From Pseudoalteromonas aliena SW19 (lineage in GTDB: Bacteria > Pseudomonadota > Gammaproteobacteria > Enterobacterales > Alteromonadaceae): 64,000 nt of DNA. Within the stretch, counting starts at the first letter, position 1, and the number at the start of each line of letters is the position of its first letter. The notes beneath the pieces are model-generated. The model was not told the origin of the DNA and did no database searches. It worked only from the letters and a program-made list of their open reading frames with translations. The position numbers were made by a program, and so were the translations under genes. Shown here one piece after another: positions 1-8,562 of the stretch. The DNA lies in contig NZ_AQGU01000027.1 in the NCBI RefSeq assembly GCF_014905615.1, forward strand, positions 124,001 to 188,000. The letters run 5' to 3'.

Positions 1-2
1 AC

Positions 3-704
3 CATGCTAATAATTTTCAATTATTAAGCGAATATTTTTTAGCATTTTTTACTCCTTTCAATTTAGATGTCGTGGTTGTGTTTTGGTACAAAAGCCAAGG
101 CATATTCTATAGCTTACAAAGTGCGGTGTGCCCATTAGAGCAAGAATTGCTAGAACAACATAGGTATGCGCAGCGGTTTGTTGATGTTGGTGCCAGCACC
201 ATTATTAACTACCCTAAAGTATCATTACTGATAAAAAATATGCCCGTTGACGATAGTGCTAAATTTGGACGTTACAAAGATTTGTTTCCGCATATTTTGG
301 AGATCACCAATGAAAAAGCGATCACCATACAAAATAATGAAAATAGCTACGAACAGGCCGCGCAAATAGGCATTGCGCTTGAAGATATAGTAAAACAATT
401 AGTTTCTCAGAATCAGGCACAAAACAGTATTACTAAACAGTTTATAGAACAATTACATGAGCTTGATTGTGCAATTAAACTGCAAAAAGAAAGTGATAAG
501 CTTTGTGACTTAACACCCTACTTTATCAAGCTAGATCAAACTATGCAGCTATTTACTTCTGCTAATAGCGATTTAGCATTTATTAAATGTCAGCTTAAGC
601 AAATTAATGAAACTCGCAATGAGTTACTCGCTAGCTTGCGTAGTAACGCTGGTGAACTTGTCTTACAAAATACCACTGAAAATAATGATATAGAGCTATT
701 TTAG
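3..704 (+). CDS. 3' part of an unidentified protein, cut by the left window edge
   Basis: The frame is open from the first codon of the window to the TAG at 702-704, so the true start lies outside; the GTG at 72 is only the first possible in-frame start and should not be taken as the real one. The visible 233 or so residues begin with a hydrophobic/aromatic stretch, continue with a region containing VDVGASTIINYPK and IKNMP, and end with long charged helices rich in Gln, Asn, Glu and Lys that look like coiled coil. No catalytic motif is visible, and I do not recognise the family. A sensory or signalling protein is possible but unsupported. It is followed after 57 nt by rsmJ on the same strand. 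Coding status is well supported by the long open frame; function is unknown. Confidence 0.6.
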   Translation, partial: HANNFQLLSEYFLAFFTPFNLDVVVVFWYKSQGIFYSLQSAVCPLEQELLEQHRYAQRFVDVGASTIINYPKVSLLIKNMPVDDSAKFGRYKDLFPHILEITNEKAITIQNNENSYEQAAQIGIALEDIVKQLVSQNQAQNSITKQFIEQLHELDCAIKLQKESDKLCDLTPYFIKLDQTMQLFTSANSDLAFIKCQLKQINETRNELLASLRSNAGELVLQNTTENNDIELF

Positions 705-761
705 TGCTTTAACTTGCACTGATTGATATACTGAGTAGGTATTTTATCGTCGGAGTGTATA

Positions 762-1517
762 GTGGTTATTCAGTGTGCTTTTAAAGAGTGTCGCCCTTAT
801 TTAAATGAGTTAGAAACACGTTTTGGTTTGGCTCAGTGGGCAGAACAAAGCAATGGTTTTAGCCTACATTATGACGATAGTGGCTTGAGTTTATATAAAA
901 CAGATGAACCCAAATTAGGCGCAATCAATGTTGATTTTGTAACCGGTGCAGCGGCACATAGACGTAAGTTTGGTGGGGGGAAAGGCCAAGCAATTGCAAA
1001 AGCGGTTGGCTTAAACAAAGGGGCAACGCCCGTTGTGCTTGATGCAACAGCAGGCTTAGGTCGTGATGGTTTTGTACTTGCGTCACTAGGGTGCAACGTT
1101 ATATTGCATGAACGTCATCCCGTAGTGGCCGCGTTATTGTATGATGGTTTACAGCGCGCTTATAACGACATAGAAATTGGCTCATGGATGAAGCAAAGTA
1201 TGAGCCTCATATTTGGTTCGAGCCATACGTTACTATCGCAATGTGAAAGCATCCCTGATGTAGTTTATTTAGATCCTATGTTCCCGCATCGTGAAAAATC
1301 AGCTCTTGTTAAAAAAGAAATGCGTGTATTCCAAGAGCTTGTTGGTGCAGATACCGACGCCGACGATTTACTCGAATTCGCCTACCCACTCGCCAGTAAA
1401 CGCGTAGTCGTAAAGCGCCCCGATTACGCCCCATTTTTAAATGATCAAACCCCAAGTATGCAAATTAAAACTAAAAAAAATCGCTTTGATGTGTATGTAA
1501 AAGCGGCAATGGTTTAA
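762..1517 (+). CDS. rsmJ: 16S rRNA (guanine1516-N2)-methyltransferase RsmJ
   Basis: Predicted SAM-dependent methyltransferase that modifies G1516 of 16S rRNA in the 30S subunit (YhiQ/RsmJ family). The sequence shows the family signature [20 protein letters not shown] (about residues 58-77), the SAM-binding motif [20 protein letters not shown] (about 94-112) and the acidic/catalytic stretch [15 protein letters not shown] (about 167-181). The length, 251 residues, matches E. coli RsmJ. The start is a GTG at 762, preceded by CGGAG about 7 nt upstream; no ATG fits better. It stands alone between the partial gene and trmJ, with a weak AAACAC/GTGTTT hairpin just after its stop. Family assignment is firm; the activity itself is by homology. 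Confidence 0.93.
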   Translation: MVIQCAFKECRPYLNELETRFGLAQWAEQSNGFSLHYDDSGLSLYKTDEPKLGAINVDFVTGAAAHRRKFGGGKGQAIAKAVGLNKGATPVVLDATAGLGRDGFVLASLGCNVILHERHPVVAALLYDGLQRAYNDIEIGSWMKQSMSLIFGSSHTLLSQCESIPDVVYLDPMFPHREKSALVKKEMRVFQELVGADTDADDLLEFAYPLASKRVVVKRPDYAPFLNDQTPSMQIKTKKNRFDVYVKAAMV

Positions 1518-1542
1518 ACACTAAGCATAGATTGGTGTTTTT
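1516..1542 (+). terminator. weak hairpin after rsmJ
   Basis: AAACAC at 1516-1521 can pair with GTGTTT at 1535-1540, followed by TTTATA. The stem is short, so this is only a possible terminator of rsmJ. Confidence 0.3.
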
Positions 1543-1581
1543 ATACAATAAGCCGGCTCATGTAAGAAGCGTTATATTGGG

Positions 1582-1620
1582 CTGGATCTTAGGATCTAGC
1601 TTTTTGAATCTAGGATCTTG
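1582..1620. repeat. short GGATCT/CTAGGATC iterated motif upstream of trmJ
   Basis: Within about 40 nt the words GGATCTT, AGGATCTAG and CTAGGATCTTG follow each other. The arrangement is partly direct and partly inverted. It lies in the leader of trmJ. It may be a small intergenic repeat, or it may act on trmJ expression; the sequence does not decide. Confidence 0.35.
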
Positions 1621-1676
1621 TGGCATTTTCATGTTAGAATTCGCGCAATTTTTTGGCATAGGTAAGTGGCATAGCA

Positions 1677-2402
1677 ATGATCTTAGATGATATTCGCGTT
1701 GTTTTAGTTAACACATCACACTCAGGCAATATTGGCTCAGCAGCTCGCGCCATGAAAACCATGGGTTTATCAAAACTTTATTTAGTTGACCCCGCATGTG
1801 AAATAGACAGCCACGCGAGTGCTTTGTCTGCAGGTGCCAGTGATGTTTTAGGCAATGCAGTTATTGTTGGGACTGTTGAAGAAGCGATTGCCGATTGTGC
1901 ATTAACAATTGGCACCAGTGCGCGCTCACGTACGCTTTCTTGGCCTATGGTTGAACCACGTGAATGTGGTGAAAAACTGGTTGCAGAAGCTGTAGATGGC
2001 CCTGTAGCACTTGTGTTTGGTCGTGAAAACAGTGGTTTAAGCAACGATGAATTACAGCTTTGTAATTACCATGTATGCATCCCTGCGAATCCTGAATATA
2101 GCTCGCTTAACTTAGCGATGGCAGTGCAAACGTTGTGCTACGAAACACGCATGGCGTTTTTAAATCAACAGCCTAAAAAGGTTGAAGAGGATGACACAGT
2201 TTACCCGAGTTCAAAACAAACAGAGCTATTTTACGATCACCTTGAAGATACACTGTTTAAAACTGGCTTCATAATAAAACAGCACCCAGGTATTGTAATG
2301 ACAAAGCTACGTCGCTTATTTAACCGTGCTCGTCCAGAAGATGCCGAAATGAACATTTTACGCGGTATTCTCACCTCAATTAATAAGTCTATCCCTAAGT
2401 AA
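1677..2402 (+). CDS. trmJ: tRNA (cytidine32/uridine32-2'-O)-methyltransferase TrmJ
   Basis: SPOUT-class methyltransferase that 2'-O-methylates residue 32 of certain tRNAs. The N-terminal part carries [20 protein letters not shown] (about residues 5-24), the RNA-binding/catalytic motif 1 with Asn and Arg; the knot region contains [15 protein letters not shown] (about 112-126) and [17 protein letters not shown] (about 135-151), the SAM-binding trefoil-knot motifs. The C-terminal 80 residues form the dimerisation extension usual in TrmJ. Its 241 residues agree with the family. The ATG at 1677 follows GGTAAG. The gene precedes iscR, the same neighbourhood as in E. coli (suhB/trmJ/iscR), although here it has its own upstream region and the isc promoter repeats separate it from iscR. 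Confidence 0.95.
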   Translation: MILDDIRVVLVNTSHSGNIGSAARAMKTMGLSKLYLVDPACEIDSHASALSAGASDVLGNAVIVGTVEEAIADCALTIGTSARSRTLSWPMVEPRECGEKLVAEAVDGPVALVFGRENSGLSNDELQLCNYHVCIPANPEYSSLNLAMAVQTLCYETRMAFLNQQPKKVEEDDTVYPSSKQTELFYDHLEDTLFKTGFIIKQHPGIVMTKLRRLFNRARPEDAEMNILRGILTSINKSIPK

Positions 2403-2451
2403 CTTAGGTATAGCGATTAGTTATAAAAGACTGGGACTAATTAACGCGCTA

Positions 2452-2477
2452 ATACTTGACTAAATTACTCAGGTAAT
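2452..2477 (+). promoter_or_regulatory. IscR-type site 1 overlapping a promoter
   Basis: The segment begins ATACTTGACT and ends GGTAAT, in line with the type 1 (Fe-S holo-IscR) operator consensus, an imperfect palindrome of about 25 bp. The TTGACT inside it (2456-2461) is a good -35 hexamer, with TACAAT at 2478-2483 as -10 after 16 nt. Holo-IscR bound here would block this promoter. Site identity is inferred from consensus matching by eye. Confidence 0.65.
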
Positions 2478-2490
2478 TACAATGGCCGTA

Positions 2491-2515
2491 ATACTTGACT
2501 AAATAGGTCAAGTAT
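2491..2515 (+). promoter_or_regulatory. IscR-type site 2, best palindrome
   Basis: ATACTTGACT at 2491-2500 and GGTCAAGTAT at 2506-2515 are nearly perfect inverted halves separated by AAATA. It is the most symmetric of the three copies and the closest to the type 1 IscR consensus. The internal TTGACT (2495-2500) could again serve as a -35 element. Feedback repression of the isc operon by IscR through two or more such sites is established in E. coli. Confidence 0.7.
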
Positions 2516-2580
2516 TGAAAATTTGTTAACTCTACAATTTAAAAGTAAGAGTGTTTAAATCAAATTTTTATCAAGTGATA

Positions 2581-2606
2581 ATACTTGACTAATTTACTCT
2601 GGTAAT
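2581..2606 (+). promoter_or_regulatory. IscR-type site 3, proximal to iscR
   Basis: Third copy of the ATACTTGACT...GGTAAT element, 32 nt upstream of the iscR ATG. It differs from site 1 at only a few positions. Its TTGACT (2585-2590) would place a -10 near 2608-2613 (AAAATT, poor) and give a very short leader. It may act mainly as an operator. Confidence 0.6.
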
Positions 2607-2637
2607 TAAAATTTGCACTCTTTGTGCAGGGGGCGTT

Positions 2638-3129
2638 ATGAAGTTAACATCAAAAGGCAGATATGCCGTTACAGCGATGCTGGATGTTGCACTGCACACA
2701 GGTGTAGGTCCTGTAGCCCTTGCTGATATTTCACAGCGACAAGAAATTTCTTTGTCATACCTTGAACAATTATTTGCCCGTTTACGTAAAAATGGCTTAG
2801 TAAGTTCTGTTCGTGGGCCTGGTGGTGGTTATTTACTAGGGCGAGAAACGAACGTTATTTCTGTTGGCGATATTATTAGCGCCGTAGACGAATCGGTCGA
2901 TGCAACACGTTGCCAAGGTGCCGATACCGGCTGTCAGAGTGGCATGCGTTGTTTAACACATAATTTGTGGTCAGATTTAAGCGCACGTATAGAAGAATTT
3001 TTAAACAATATTACCCTTGCTGAATTGGTGGAAAAGTCAGATGTGAAAGAAATAGCATCGCGCCAAGATAACAGTATTAATAATGCAATCAAGCAGTTGG
3101 AAAACATTCAAGTAAGCTGTCAACTTTAA
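2638..3129 (+). CDS. iscR: Fe-S cluster sensing transcriptional regulator IscR
   Basis: Rrf2-family winged-helix repressor/activator that senses cellular Fe-S status and controls its own isc operon. The N-terminal winged helix begins [20 protein letters not shown], includes [16 protein letters not shown] (recognition helix) and [11 protein letters not shown] (wing). The [2Fe-2S] ligands are three cysteines around residues 92-104 in the order [14 protein letters not shown], plus H107 (CLTHNLW), exactly the IscR pattern, so cluster binding is expected. 163 residues, usual length. The start ATG at 2638 follows the CAGGGGG ribosome-binding site. It is the first gene of the isc operon, 24 nt before iscS, and downstream of three predicted IscR boxes. 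Confidence 0.97.
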   Translation: MKLTSKGRYAVTAMLDVALHTGVGPVALADISQRQEISLSYLEQLFARLRKNGLVSSVRGPGGGYLLGRETNVISVGDIISAVDESVDATRCQGADTGCQSGMRCLTHNLWSDLSARIEEFLNNITLAELVEKSDVKEIASRQDNSINNAIKQLENIQVSCQL

Positions 3130-3153
3130 GGTTGACCTGCAGCGGAGAGAGAA

Positions 3154-4371
3154 ATGAAGTTACCGATTTATTTAGATTACGCAGCGACCACGCCTGTTGA
3201 CGAACGTGTTGCTAAAGAAATGATGCAATGCCTGACAATGGACGGTAAATTTGGTAACCCTGCGTCACGTTCACACCGTTTTGGTTGGCAAGCAGAAGAA
3301 GCCGTTGACCAAGCGCGTAATGATATTGCGGATTTAATTAATGCAGACCCACGTGAAATAGTTTTCACTTCGGGTGCAACTGAATCAAATAACCTTGCTA
3401 TTAAAGGTGCCGCACAGTTTTACAAAAAGAAAGGTAAGCACGTTATTACCGCTAAAACTGAGCACAAAGCGGTTATCGACACATGCCGTGAGCTTGAGCG
3501 CCAAGGTTTTGAAGTAACGTATATGGACGTTGAAGAAAATGGCCTACTTGATCTGCAAAAACTAGCCGATACAATGCGTGATGACACCGTACTAGTAAGT
3601 ATCATGCACGTTAATAACGAGCTAGGTGTAATTCAAGATATCGCAACTATTGGCGAAATGTGCCGTGAACGTAAAATCATGTTCCACGTAGATGCAGCAC
3701 AAAGTGCGGGTAAAGTACTTATCGACATACAACAGCTTAAAGTTGATTTTATGTCGTTCTCTGCACACAAAGCGTACGGTCCTAAAGGTGTTGGTGCACT
3801 TTACGTTCGTCGTAAACCACGTGCTCGCCTTGAAGCGCAAATGCACGGTGGCGGACATGAACGCGGTATGCGCTCTGGTACGCTTGCTACTCACCAATTA
3901 GTGGGTATGGGGACTGCATTTAGAATCGCCAAAGAAGATTTTGAAAAAGATTACGCACACATCAGTGCATTACGTAAACGTCTAATTGACGGCATTATGT
4001 CTGATATGGACGAAGTATACTTTAACGGCACACAAGACCAATCAGTACCAGGTATTATAAACATCAGCTTTAACTTTGTTGAAGGTGAGTCGTTACTTAT
4101 GGCAGTAAAAGACATTGCAGTATCGTCAGGTTCAGCCTGTACATCTGCAAGCTTAGAGCCTTCTTATGTACTGCGTGCACTTGGCCGTAACGACGAATTA
4201 GCACATAGCTCAATTCGTTTTAGTATTGGTCGCTTTACTACCGAAGAAGAGATTGATTACACCGTTGAATTAATGAAAAACTCTATCGGTCGCCTACGTG
4301 AAATGTCTCCACTTTGGGAGATGCATCAAGAAGGTATTGATTTAGATTCAGTTGAATGGGCCCACCACTAA
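3154..4371 (+). CDS. iscS: cysteine desulfurase IscS
   Basis: PLP enzyme that takes sulfur from L-cysteine as a protein-bound persulfide and passes it to IscU and other acceptors (tRNA thiolation). The sequence starts [18 protein letters not shown]; the PLP lysine lies in [17 protein letters not shown], and the persulfide-forming cysteine is in [20 protein letters not shown] on the mobile loop, both intact. The C-terminal LDSVEWAHH, which contacts IscU in E. coli, is conserved. 405 residues against 404 in E. coli. AGCGGAGAGAG provides the ribosome-binding site. It lies between iscR and iscU in the canonical order and is co-transcribed with them. Confidence 0.98.
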   Translation: MKLPIYLDYAATTPVDERVAKEMMQCLTMDGKFGNPASRSHRFGWQAEEAVDQARNDIADLINADPREIVFTSGATESNNLAIKGAAQFYKKKGKHVITAKTEHKAVIDTCRELERQGFEVTYMDVEENGLLDLQKLADTMRDDTVLVSIMHVNNELGVIQDIATIGEMCRERKIMFHVDAAQSAGKVLIDIQQLKVDFMSFSAHKAYGPKGVGALYVRRKPRARLEAQMHGGGHERGMRSGTLATHQLVGMGTAFRIAKEDFEKDYAHISALRKRLIDGIMSDMDEVYFNGTQDQSVPGIINISFNFVEGESLLMAVKDIAVSSGSACTSASLEPSYVLRALGRNDELAHSSIRFSIGRFTTEEEIDYTVELMKNSIGRLREMSPLWEMHQEGIDLDSVEWAHH

Positions 4372-4412
4372 TAGTGTGAGCACATACCCTAGCAGGTAAT
4401 GAGGATAGAATA

Positions 4413-4796
4413 ATGGCTTATAGTGATAAAGTAATCGACCACGTAGAAAACCCACGTAACGTAGGTACTCTAGATAAGAACGATCCGTCAGTGGCAACGG
4501 GTATGGTAGGCGCACCAGCATGTGGTGACGTAATGAAATTGCAAATCAAAGTATCAGCCGAAGGCGTTATTGAAGATGCAAAATTCAAGACCTATGGTTG
4601 TGGTAGTGCAATTGCTTCATCTTCACTTGTAACAGAGTGGGTTAAGGGTAAAACATTAGACGAAGCAGCGACAATTAAAAACACTGATATCAGTGCAGAG
4701 CTTGAATTACCACCAGTGAAAATTCACTGTTCAATTTTAGCCGAAGACGCAATTCAAGCAGCAATTGCAGACTACAAAAGTAAACAAGCGAAGTAA
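4413..4796 (+). CDS. iscU: Fe-S cluster scaffold protein IscU
   Basis: Scaffold on which the nascent [2Fe-2S] cluster is assembled from IscS sulfur and iron, later handed over by HscA/HscB. The three cluster-ligand cysteines are present in GAPACGDVMK, TYGCGSAIASSS and VKIHCSILAEDAI; the last segment contains the variant of the LPPVK motif (ELPPVKIH) that the chaperone HscA recognises. 127 residues, standard length. GAGGATAG precedes the ATG. The gene is 41 nt after iscS and 12 nt before iscA, in the operon. Confidence 0.98.
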   Translation: MAYSDKVIDHVENPRNVGTLDKNDPSVATGMVGAPACGDVMKLQIKVSAEGVIEDAKFKTYGCGSAIASSSLVTEWVKGKTLDEAATIKNTDISAELELPPVKIHCSILAEDAIQAAIADYKSKQAK

Positions 4797-4808
4797 GAAG
4801 AGAAACTC

Positions 4809-5132
4809 ATGGCAGTGACATTGACAGATGCGGCAGCAAACCGCGTACAATCATTTTTAGCAAACCGCGGTAAAGGTTTAGGCCTGCGCGTTGGCATTAA
4901 AACGACGGGCTGTTCAGGTCTTGCTTATGTACTTGAGTTTGTTGACGATTTAAACGAAGACGATGAAACTTTTGCGGCTAAAGGTGTCACATTAATTGTT
5001 GACGCTAAAAGCTTAGTTTACATCGATGGCACAGAGCTCGACTACACTAAAGAAGGCTTAAATGAAGGGTTTAAATTTAGAAATCCTAACCAAGCAGATG
5101 AGTGTGGTTGTGGCGAAAGCTTTACCGTTTAA
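4809..5132 (+). CDS. iscA: A-type Fe-S carrier protein IscA
   Basis: Carrier that receives Fe-S clusters from IscU and delivers them to apo-targets. The conserved cysteines are seen in [13 protein letters not shown] and in the C-terminal DECGCGESF, the CX63-65CXC pattern of the family. 107 residues as in E. coli. It follows iscU by 12 nt with AGAAGAGAAA as ribosome-binding site, and is followed by a hairpin that separates it from hscB. Confidence 0.97.
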   Translation: MAVTLTDAAANRVQSFLANRGKGLGLRVGIKTTGCSGLAYVLEFVDDLNEDDETFAAKGVTLIVDAKSLVYIDGTELDYTKEGLNEGFKFRNPNQADECGCGESFTV

Positions 5133-5158
5133 GCTTTAAATATCTTTGTAGTATAAAT

Positions 5159-5190
5159 AAGCCCTGCCAGTTAATGTAGGGCTTTGTTAT
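5159..5190 (+). terminator. hairpin between iscA and hscB
   Basis: AAGCCCT (5159-5165) pairs with AGGGCTT (5178-5184), loop of 12 nt, followed by TGTTATTTTT. It sits in the 95-nt gap inside the isc operon. It could be a partial terminator or processing site lowering expression of hscBA-fdx relative to iscRSUA. Confidence 0.55.
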
Positions 5191-5227
5191 TTTTGAAATT
5201 AATTTCTGAATATTATTGGTTGAAGTT

Positions 5228-5755
5228 ATGCGTTACTTTGAATTATTTGCAGTCCCCGTTGATTACAATATTGATTTAGCAACAGTTAACAAGCACTACT
5301 TGGAATTACAGCGTACTGTACATCCTGATCGCCACGCGAATGCGAGCAGCCGCGATAAATTAATGGCCGTGCAAAGCGCCGCCGAAATTAACGATGCGTT
5401 GCAAATATTAAAGCACCCAGTAAAGCGTGCCGAGTACATGCTGAGCGAGCTAGGCGTTGATATTCGTGCAGAGCAGCAAACCTTACAAGATCCAATGTTT
5501 TTAATGCAGCAAATGGAACTTCGCGAAGAACTTGAAGAGCTAACATCAGCAAGCGATCCTGATACTGCGATTGCAAATTTTGAAAAACAAATTAAGCAAC
5601 TAAACAATCAATACAGTGCACAACTTGCTGAACAACTAGCAAGTAACGATGAGCAGCAATATCAACTTGCAGCAGATAATATTCGCAGACTGAAGTTTGT
5701 TTATAAGTTACGCGACGAACTTGAACGTATTGAAGATAGTTTATTTGACGATTAA
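5228..5755 (+). CDS. hscB: Fe-S cluster co-chaperone HscB
   Basis: J-domain co-chaperone that brings IscU to HscA and stimulates its ATPase. The J domain (about residues 1-75) contains the essential HPD in [12 protein letters not shown]; the C-terminal three-helix part that binds IscU includes [21 protein letters not shown] start it at ATG 5228 ([10 protein letters not shown]), which matches E. coli HscB; the frame is open four codons further to a TTG, which has no better ribosome-binding site. 175 residues. It precedes hscA by 41 nt. Confidence 0.95.
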   Translation: MRYFELFAVPVDYNIDLATVNKHYLELQRTVHPDRHANASSRDKLMAVQSAAEINDALQILKHPVKRAEYMLSELGVDIRAEQQTLQDPMFLMQQMELREELEELTSASDPDTAIANFEKQIKQLNNQYSAQLAEQLASNDEQQYQLAADNIRRLKFVYKLRDELERIEDSLFDD

Positions 5756-5796
5756 TTACTTGCTGTAAAGCGAGCAACACGAGTTTAAAGAGCATT

Positions 5797-7659
5797 ATGG
5801 CATTATTGCAAATTGCTGAGCCGGGGCAGAGCGCGGCACCACACGAACATAAACTAGCGATTGGTATTGACCTTGGTACAACCAATTCATTGGTAGCAAC
5901 AGTGCAAAGTGGCGAAGCCCGCACGTTAACTGATGATCTTGGCGCGGCTATGTTACCGTCGGTTGTGCGTTATCAAGCAGGTGGTATTACTGTTGGCGCA
6001 GAGGCTGCACAAGCTGCAACGCAAGACCCTGCGAATACACTTATTTCGGTTAAGCGTTTTTTAGGTAAAACTCAGACTGAAATAGAGCAAAGTTATGGCC
6101 AATTACCGTATCAGTTCTGTGAACACAATGGTGCGCTAGCAATAGAAACTGCGGCAGGTAAAATCAGTCCAATTAAAGCATCAAGCCACATTTTAGCTGC
6201 ATTAAAAGCACGTGCCGAACAAAGCTTTGGCAATCAAGAGATTTTAGGTGCTGTGATTACTGTACCAGCGTACTTTGATGACGCGCAGCGCCAAAGTACT
6301 AAAGATGCAGCAGAGCTTGCAGGCATTAACGTACTACGTTTATTAAATGAGCCAACAGCAGCAGCCGTTGCTTATGGCTTAGATTCTGACCAAGAAGGTA
6401 TTATTGCTGTTTACGACTTAGGCGGTGGTACGTTTGATATATCAGTACTTAGACTACATCAAGGTGTATTTGAAGTAATGGCAACGGGCGGCGACTCTAG
6501 CCTCGGTGGCGATGACTTTGACTCGCTCCTTGTTGATTACTTTAAACAGCAAACTGGTGTGTCAGCGTTATCATCTTCAGTTTTACGTTTATTCATCAAT
6601 AAAGCAAAAGCGTGTAAAGAAGCACTTAGCCAATATGCAAAAGTGAATGTAGGTCTTGAGTTTGACGATCAAAAATACACTGTTGAAGTAACGCGCGAAA
6701 CCTTTGATGAGCTGGCTATGCCATTGGTTAAAAAAACGCTGCGTTCGTGTCGACGTGCTGTAAAAGACGCTGGCATAGAAAACGAAGACGTACTGCAAGT
6801 TATTATGGTCGGCGGTTCAACCCGTATGCCACTAGTGCGTAGCCAAGTTCAAAGCTTTTTTGATAAAGAGCCGCTAACCTCTATCGACCCTGATCGCGTT
6901 GTCGCCTTAGGCGCTGCACTTCAAGCTGACGTATTAATTGGCAACAAGCCAGATTCTGACATGTTATTGCTTGATGTTTTACCATTGTCGTTAGGCCTTG
7001 AAACGATGGGTGGTTTGGTTGAAAAAATTATTCCACGTAATACCACGATTCCGGTAGCTCGCGCACAAGAATTTACAACGTTTAAAGACGGCCAAACAGC
7101 CATGTCATTGCATGTGTTGCAAGGCGAGCGTGAGCTTGTTGATGATTGTCGATCACTTGCTAAGTTTAGCTTAAAAGGTATTCCACCAATGGCGGCTGGA
7201 GCTGCGCATATTCGTGTTACCTTCAAAGTTGATGCCGATGGTCTATTAAGTGTTTCAGCAATGGAAAAATCAACAGGCGTGCAAGCTGAGATTCAGGTTA
7301 AACCGTCGTTTGGTTTATCTGATGACCAAGTAGCTAACATGCTAAAAGAGTCAATGAGCAACGCTAAAGGCGATATGCAAGCACGTATGCTTAAAGAGCA
7401 ACAAGTAGAAGCACTGCGTGTTATTGAAGCGCTTAATGCATCACTTGCAAGCGATGGATCATTACTAGACGATACGCAACTAGCAAACTTACGCGCTGAA
7501 ATTGCAGAACTAGTAAAAGTGCGCGAAAATGCACAAGAACCAAACGAAATTAAAGCCGCTATCGAAAAAGTTGATAATGCGAGTAGTGACTTTGCATCGC
7601 GCAGAATGGATGCATCAATTAAAAAGGCCCTTACAGGGCAGTCAGTAGACAACATTTAA
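5797..7659 (+). CDS. hscA: Fe-S cluster chaperone HscA (specialised Hsp70)
   Basis: Hsp70-type ATPase that acts with HscB on IscU to release the assembled cluster. The ATPase domain (about residues 20-385) has [27 protein letters not shown] and the [12 protein letters not shown] motif; the substrate-binding domain starts around [11 protein letters not shown] and contains [20 protein letters not shown]. 620 residues compares with 616 in E. coli HscA, shorter than DnaK and without the DnaK C-terminal EEVKD tail, which separates it from DnaK. Twelve nucleotides separate it from fdx. Confidence 0.97.
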   Translation: MALLQIAEPGQSAAPHEHKLAIGIDLGTTNSLVATVQSGEARTLTDDLGAAMLPSVVRYQAGGITVGAEAAQAATQDPANTLISVKRFLGKTQTEIEQSYGQLPYQFCEHNGALAIETAAGKISPIKASSHILAALKARAEQSFGNQEILGAVITVPAYFDDAQRQSTKDAAELAGINVLRLLNEPTAAAVAYGLDSDQEGIIAVYDLGGGTFDISVLRLHQGVFEVMATGGDSSLGGDDFDSLLVDYFKQQTGVSALSSSVLRLFINKAKACKEALSQYAKVNVGLEFDDQKYTVEVTRETFDELAMPLVKKTLRSCRRAVKDAGIENEDVLQVIMVGGSTRMPLVRSQVQSFFDKEPLTSIDPDRVVALGAALQADVLIGNKPDSDMLLLDVLPLSLGLETMGGLVEKIIPRNTTIPVARAQEFTTFKDGQTAMSLHVLQGERELVDDCRSLAKFSLKGIPPMAAGAAHIRVTFKVDADGLLSVSAMEKSTGVQAEIQVKPSFGLSDDQVANMLKESMSNAKGDMQARMLKEQQVEALRVIEALNASLASDGSLLDDTQLANLRAEIAELVKVRENAQEPNEIKAAIEKVDNASSDFASRRMDASIKKALTGQSVDNI

Positions 7660-7670
7660 GAGAGATTAGA

Positions 7671-8009
7671 ATGCCACAAATTGTTTTTCTTCCACATCCT
7701 GAATTATGTCCTGACGGCGCGGCTATTGAAGCTCCTACAGGCCAAACGGTACTCGACGCTGCACTTAAAAATGGTATTAGTATTGCGCATGCCTGTGAAA
7801 AGTCGTGTGCATGTACTACGTGTCACTTAGTGATTCGCGAAGGATTTGATTCACTTGATGAAAGTGATGAGCTAGAAGATGACATGCTAGATAAAGCATG
7901 GGGTTTAGAGCCAGAGTCACGCCTTGGTTGCCAAGCAATTATAAGAGATGAAGATCTAGTAGTTGAAATACCTAAGTACAATCTCAATATCGTTAATGAA
8001 GAGCACTAG
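7671..8009 (+). CDS. fdx: ISC-type [2Fe-2S] ferredoxin
   Basis: Adrenodoxin-like ferredoxin that supplies electrons for cluster assembly on IscU. The cluster-binding cysteines are in CEKSCACTTCHLVI (pattern C-X5-C-X2-C) and LGCQAII. 112 residues, as expected. AAGAGAGATTAGA precedes the ATG. It is the last gene of the operon: a strong terminator lies 21 nt after the stop, so the iscX gene that follows fdx in E. coli is not present here. Confidence 0.97.
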   Translation: MPQIVFLPHPELCPDGAAIEAPTGQTVLDAALKNGISIAHACEKSCACTTCHLVIREGFDSLDESDELEDDMLDKAWGLEPESRLGCQAIIRDEDLVVEIPKYNLNIVNEEH

Positions 8010-8029
8010 TTTTTAACGATGTATTTTTT

Positions 8030-8063
8030 AAAAGCCGCTGTTTGATACAGCGGCTTTTTTTTT
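8030..8063 (+). terminator. rho-independent terminator of the isc operon
   Basis: AAAGCCGCTG (8031-8040) and CAGCGGCTTT (8048-8057) form a ten-base-pair stem around a TTTGATA loop, followed by an uninterrupted run of T. It ends the iscR-fdx operon. Confidence 0.92.
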
Positions 8064-8087
8064 GTGAATTGTAAGCGCAACGAGTAA

Positions 8088-8530
8088 AACTCGTAGGTTA
8101 TTCTGTAGACGCGCAGCTTGCAGGCGTGACGCGCAAAGCTCGCAAGTTATGTTGTAGACGCACAGCTTGCTGGCGTGATGTGTTTTGGCTTGAGGGTAAT
8201 ATATAAGCTGCGCTTCTCACGTGAGCAAGCTCAACGTCTACAGCAAATTTTAAATTATATATTTATTTTGTAGACGCGTAGTTTGCTAGCGCTATGTGTG
8301 TTTTAGTTCAAGGGCAAAAATATAGAAACTACGCTTCTCACGTGAGTAAGCTCAACGTCTACAGTAAATTTTAAATTATACATTTATTTTGTAGACGCAC
8401 AGTTTGCTGGCGTAATGTGTTTTAGCTTGAAGGTAAATATAGAAGCTGCGCTTCTTACGTGAGCAAGCTCAACGTCTACAGTAAACTTTAAATTATACAT
8501 TTGCTTTGTAGACGCACAGCTTGCTAGCGT
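8088..8530. repeat. tandem array of about 117-nt units, each an imperfect long hairpin
   Basis: The word TGTAGACG occurs at 8104, 8153, 8269, 8390 and 8507, and its inverse CGTCTACA at 8235, 8356 and 8473. Each full unit opens with TGTAGACGCACAGCTTGCTG and closes with its imperfect inverse, AGCAAGCTCAACGTCTACA, separated by some 45 nt, and is followed by an AT-rich linker (TAAATTTTAAATTATACATTT). Unit spacing is 116, 121 and 117 nt; the first two heads (49 nt apart) and the last one are partial. Units are diverged from each other by scattered substitutions, so the array is not a recent artefact. It occupies the whole space between the isc terminator and the next gene. It resembles REP/BIME-type palindromic clusters; function is unknown. 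Confidence 0.85.
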
Positions 8531-8562
8531 GACGAACTTAGACGTAATTTTGGAGGTTTATT

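Noticed and set aside
3622..3901. Frames on both strands inside iscS
   Set aside because: Shadows of a strongly conserved gene; no independent start signals.
8088..8530. CRISPR array
   Set aside because: Repeats are about 117 nt apart, diverged and self-complementary over their full length, spacers are conserved AT-rich linkers, and no cas gene is present.
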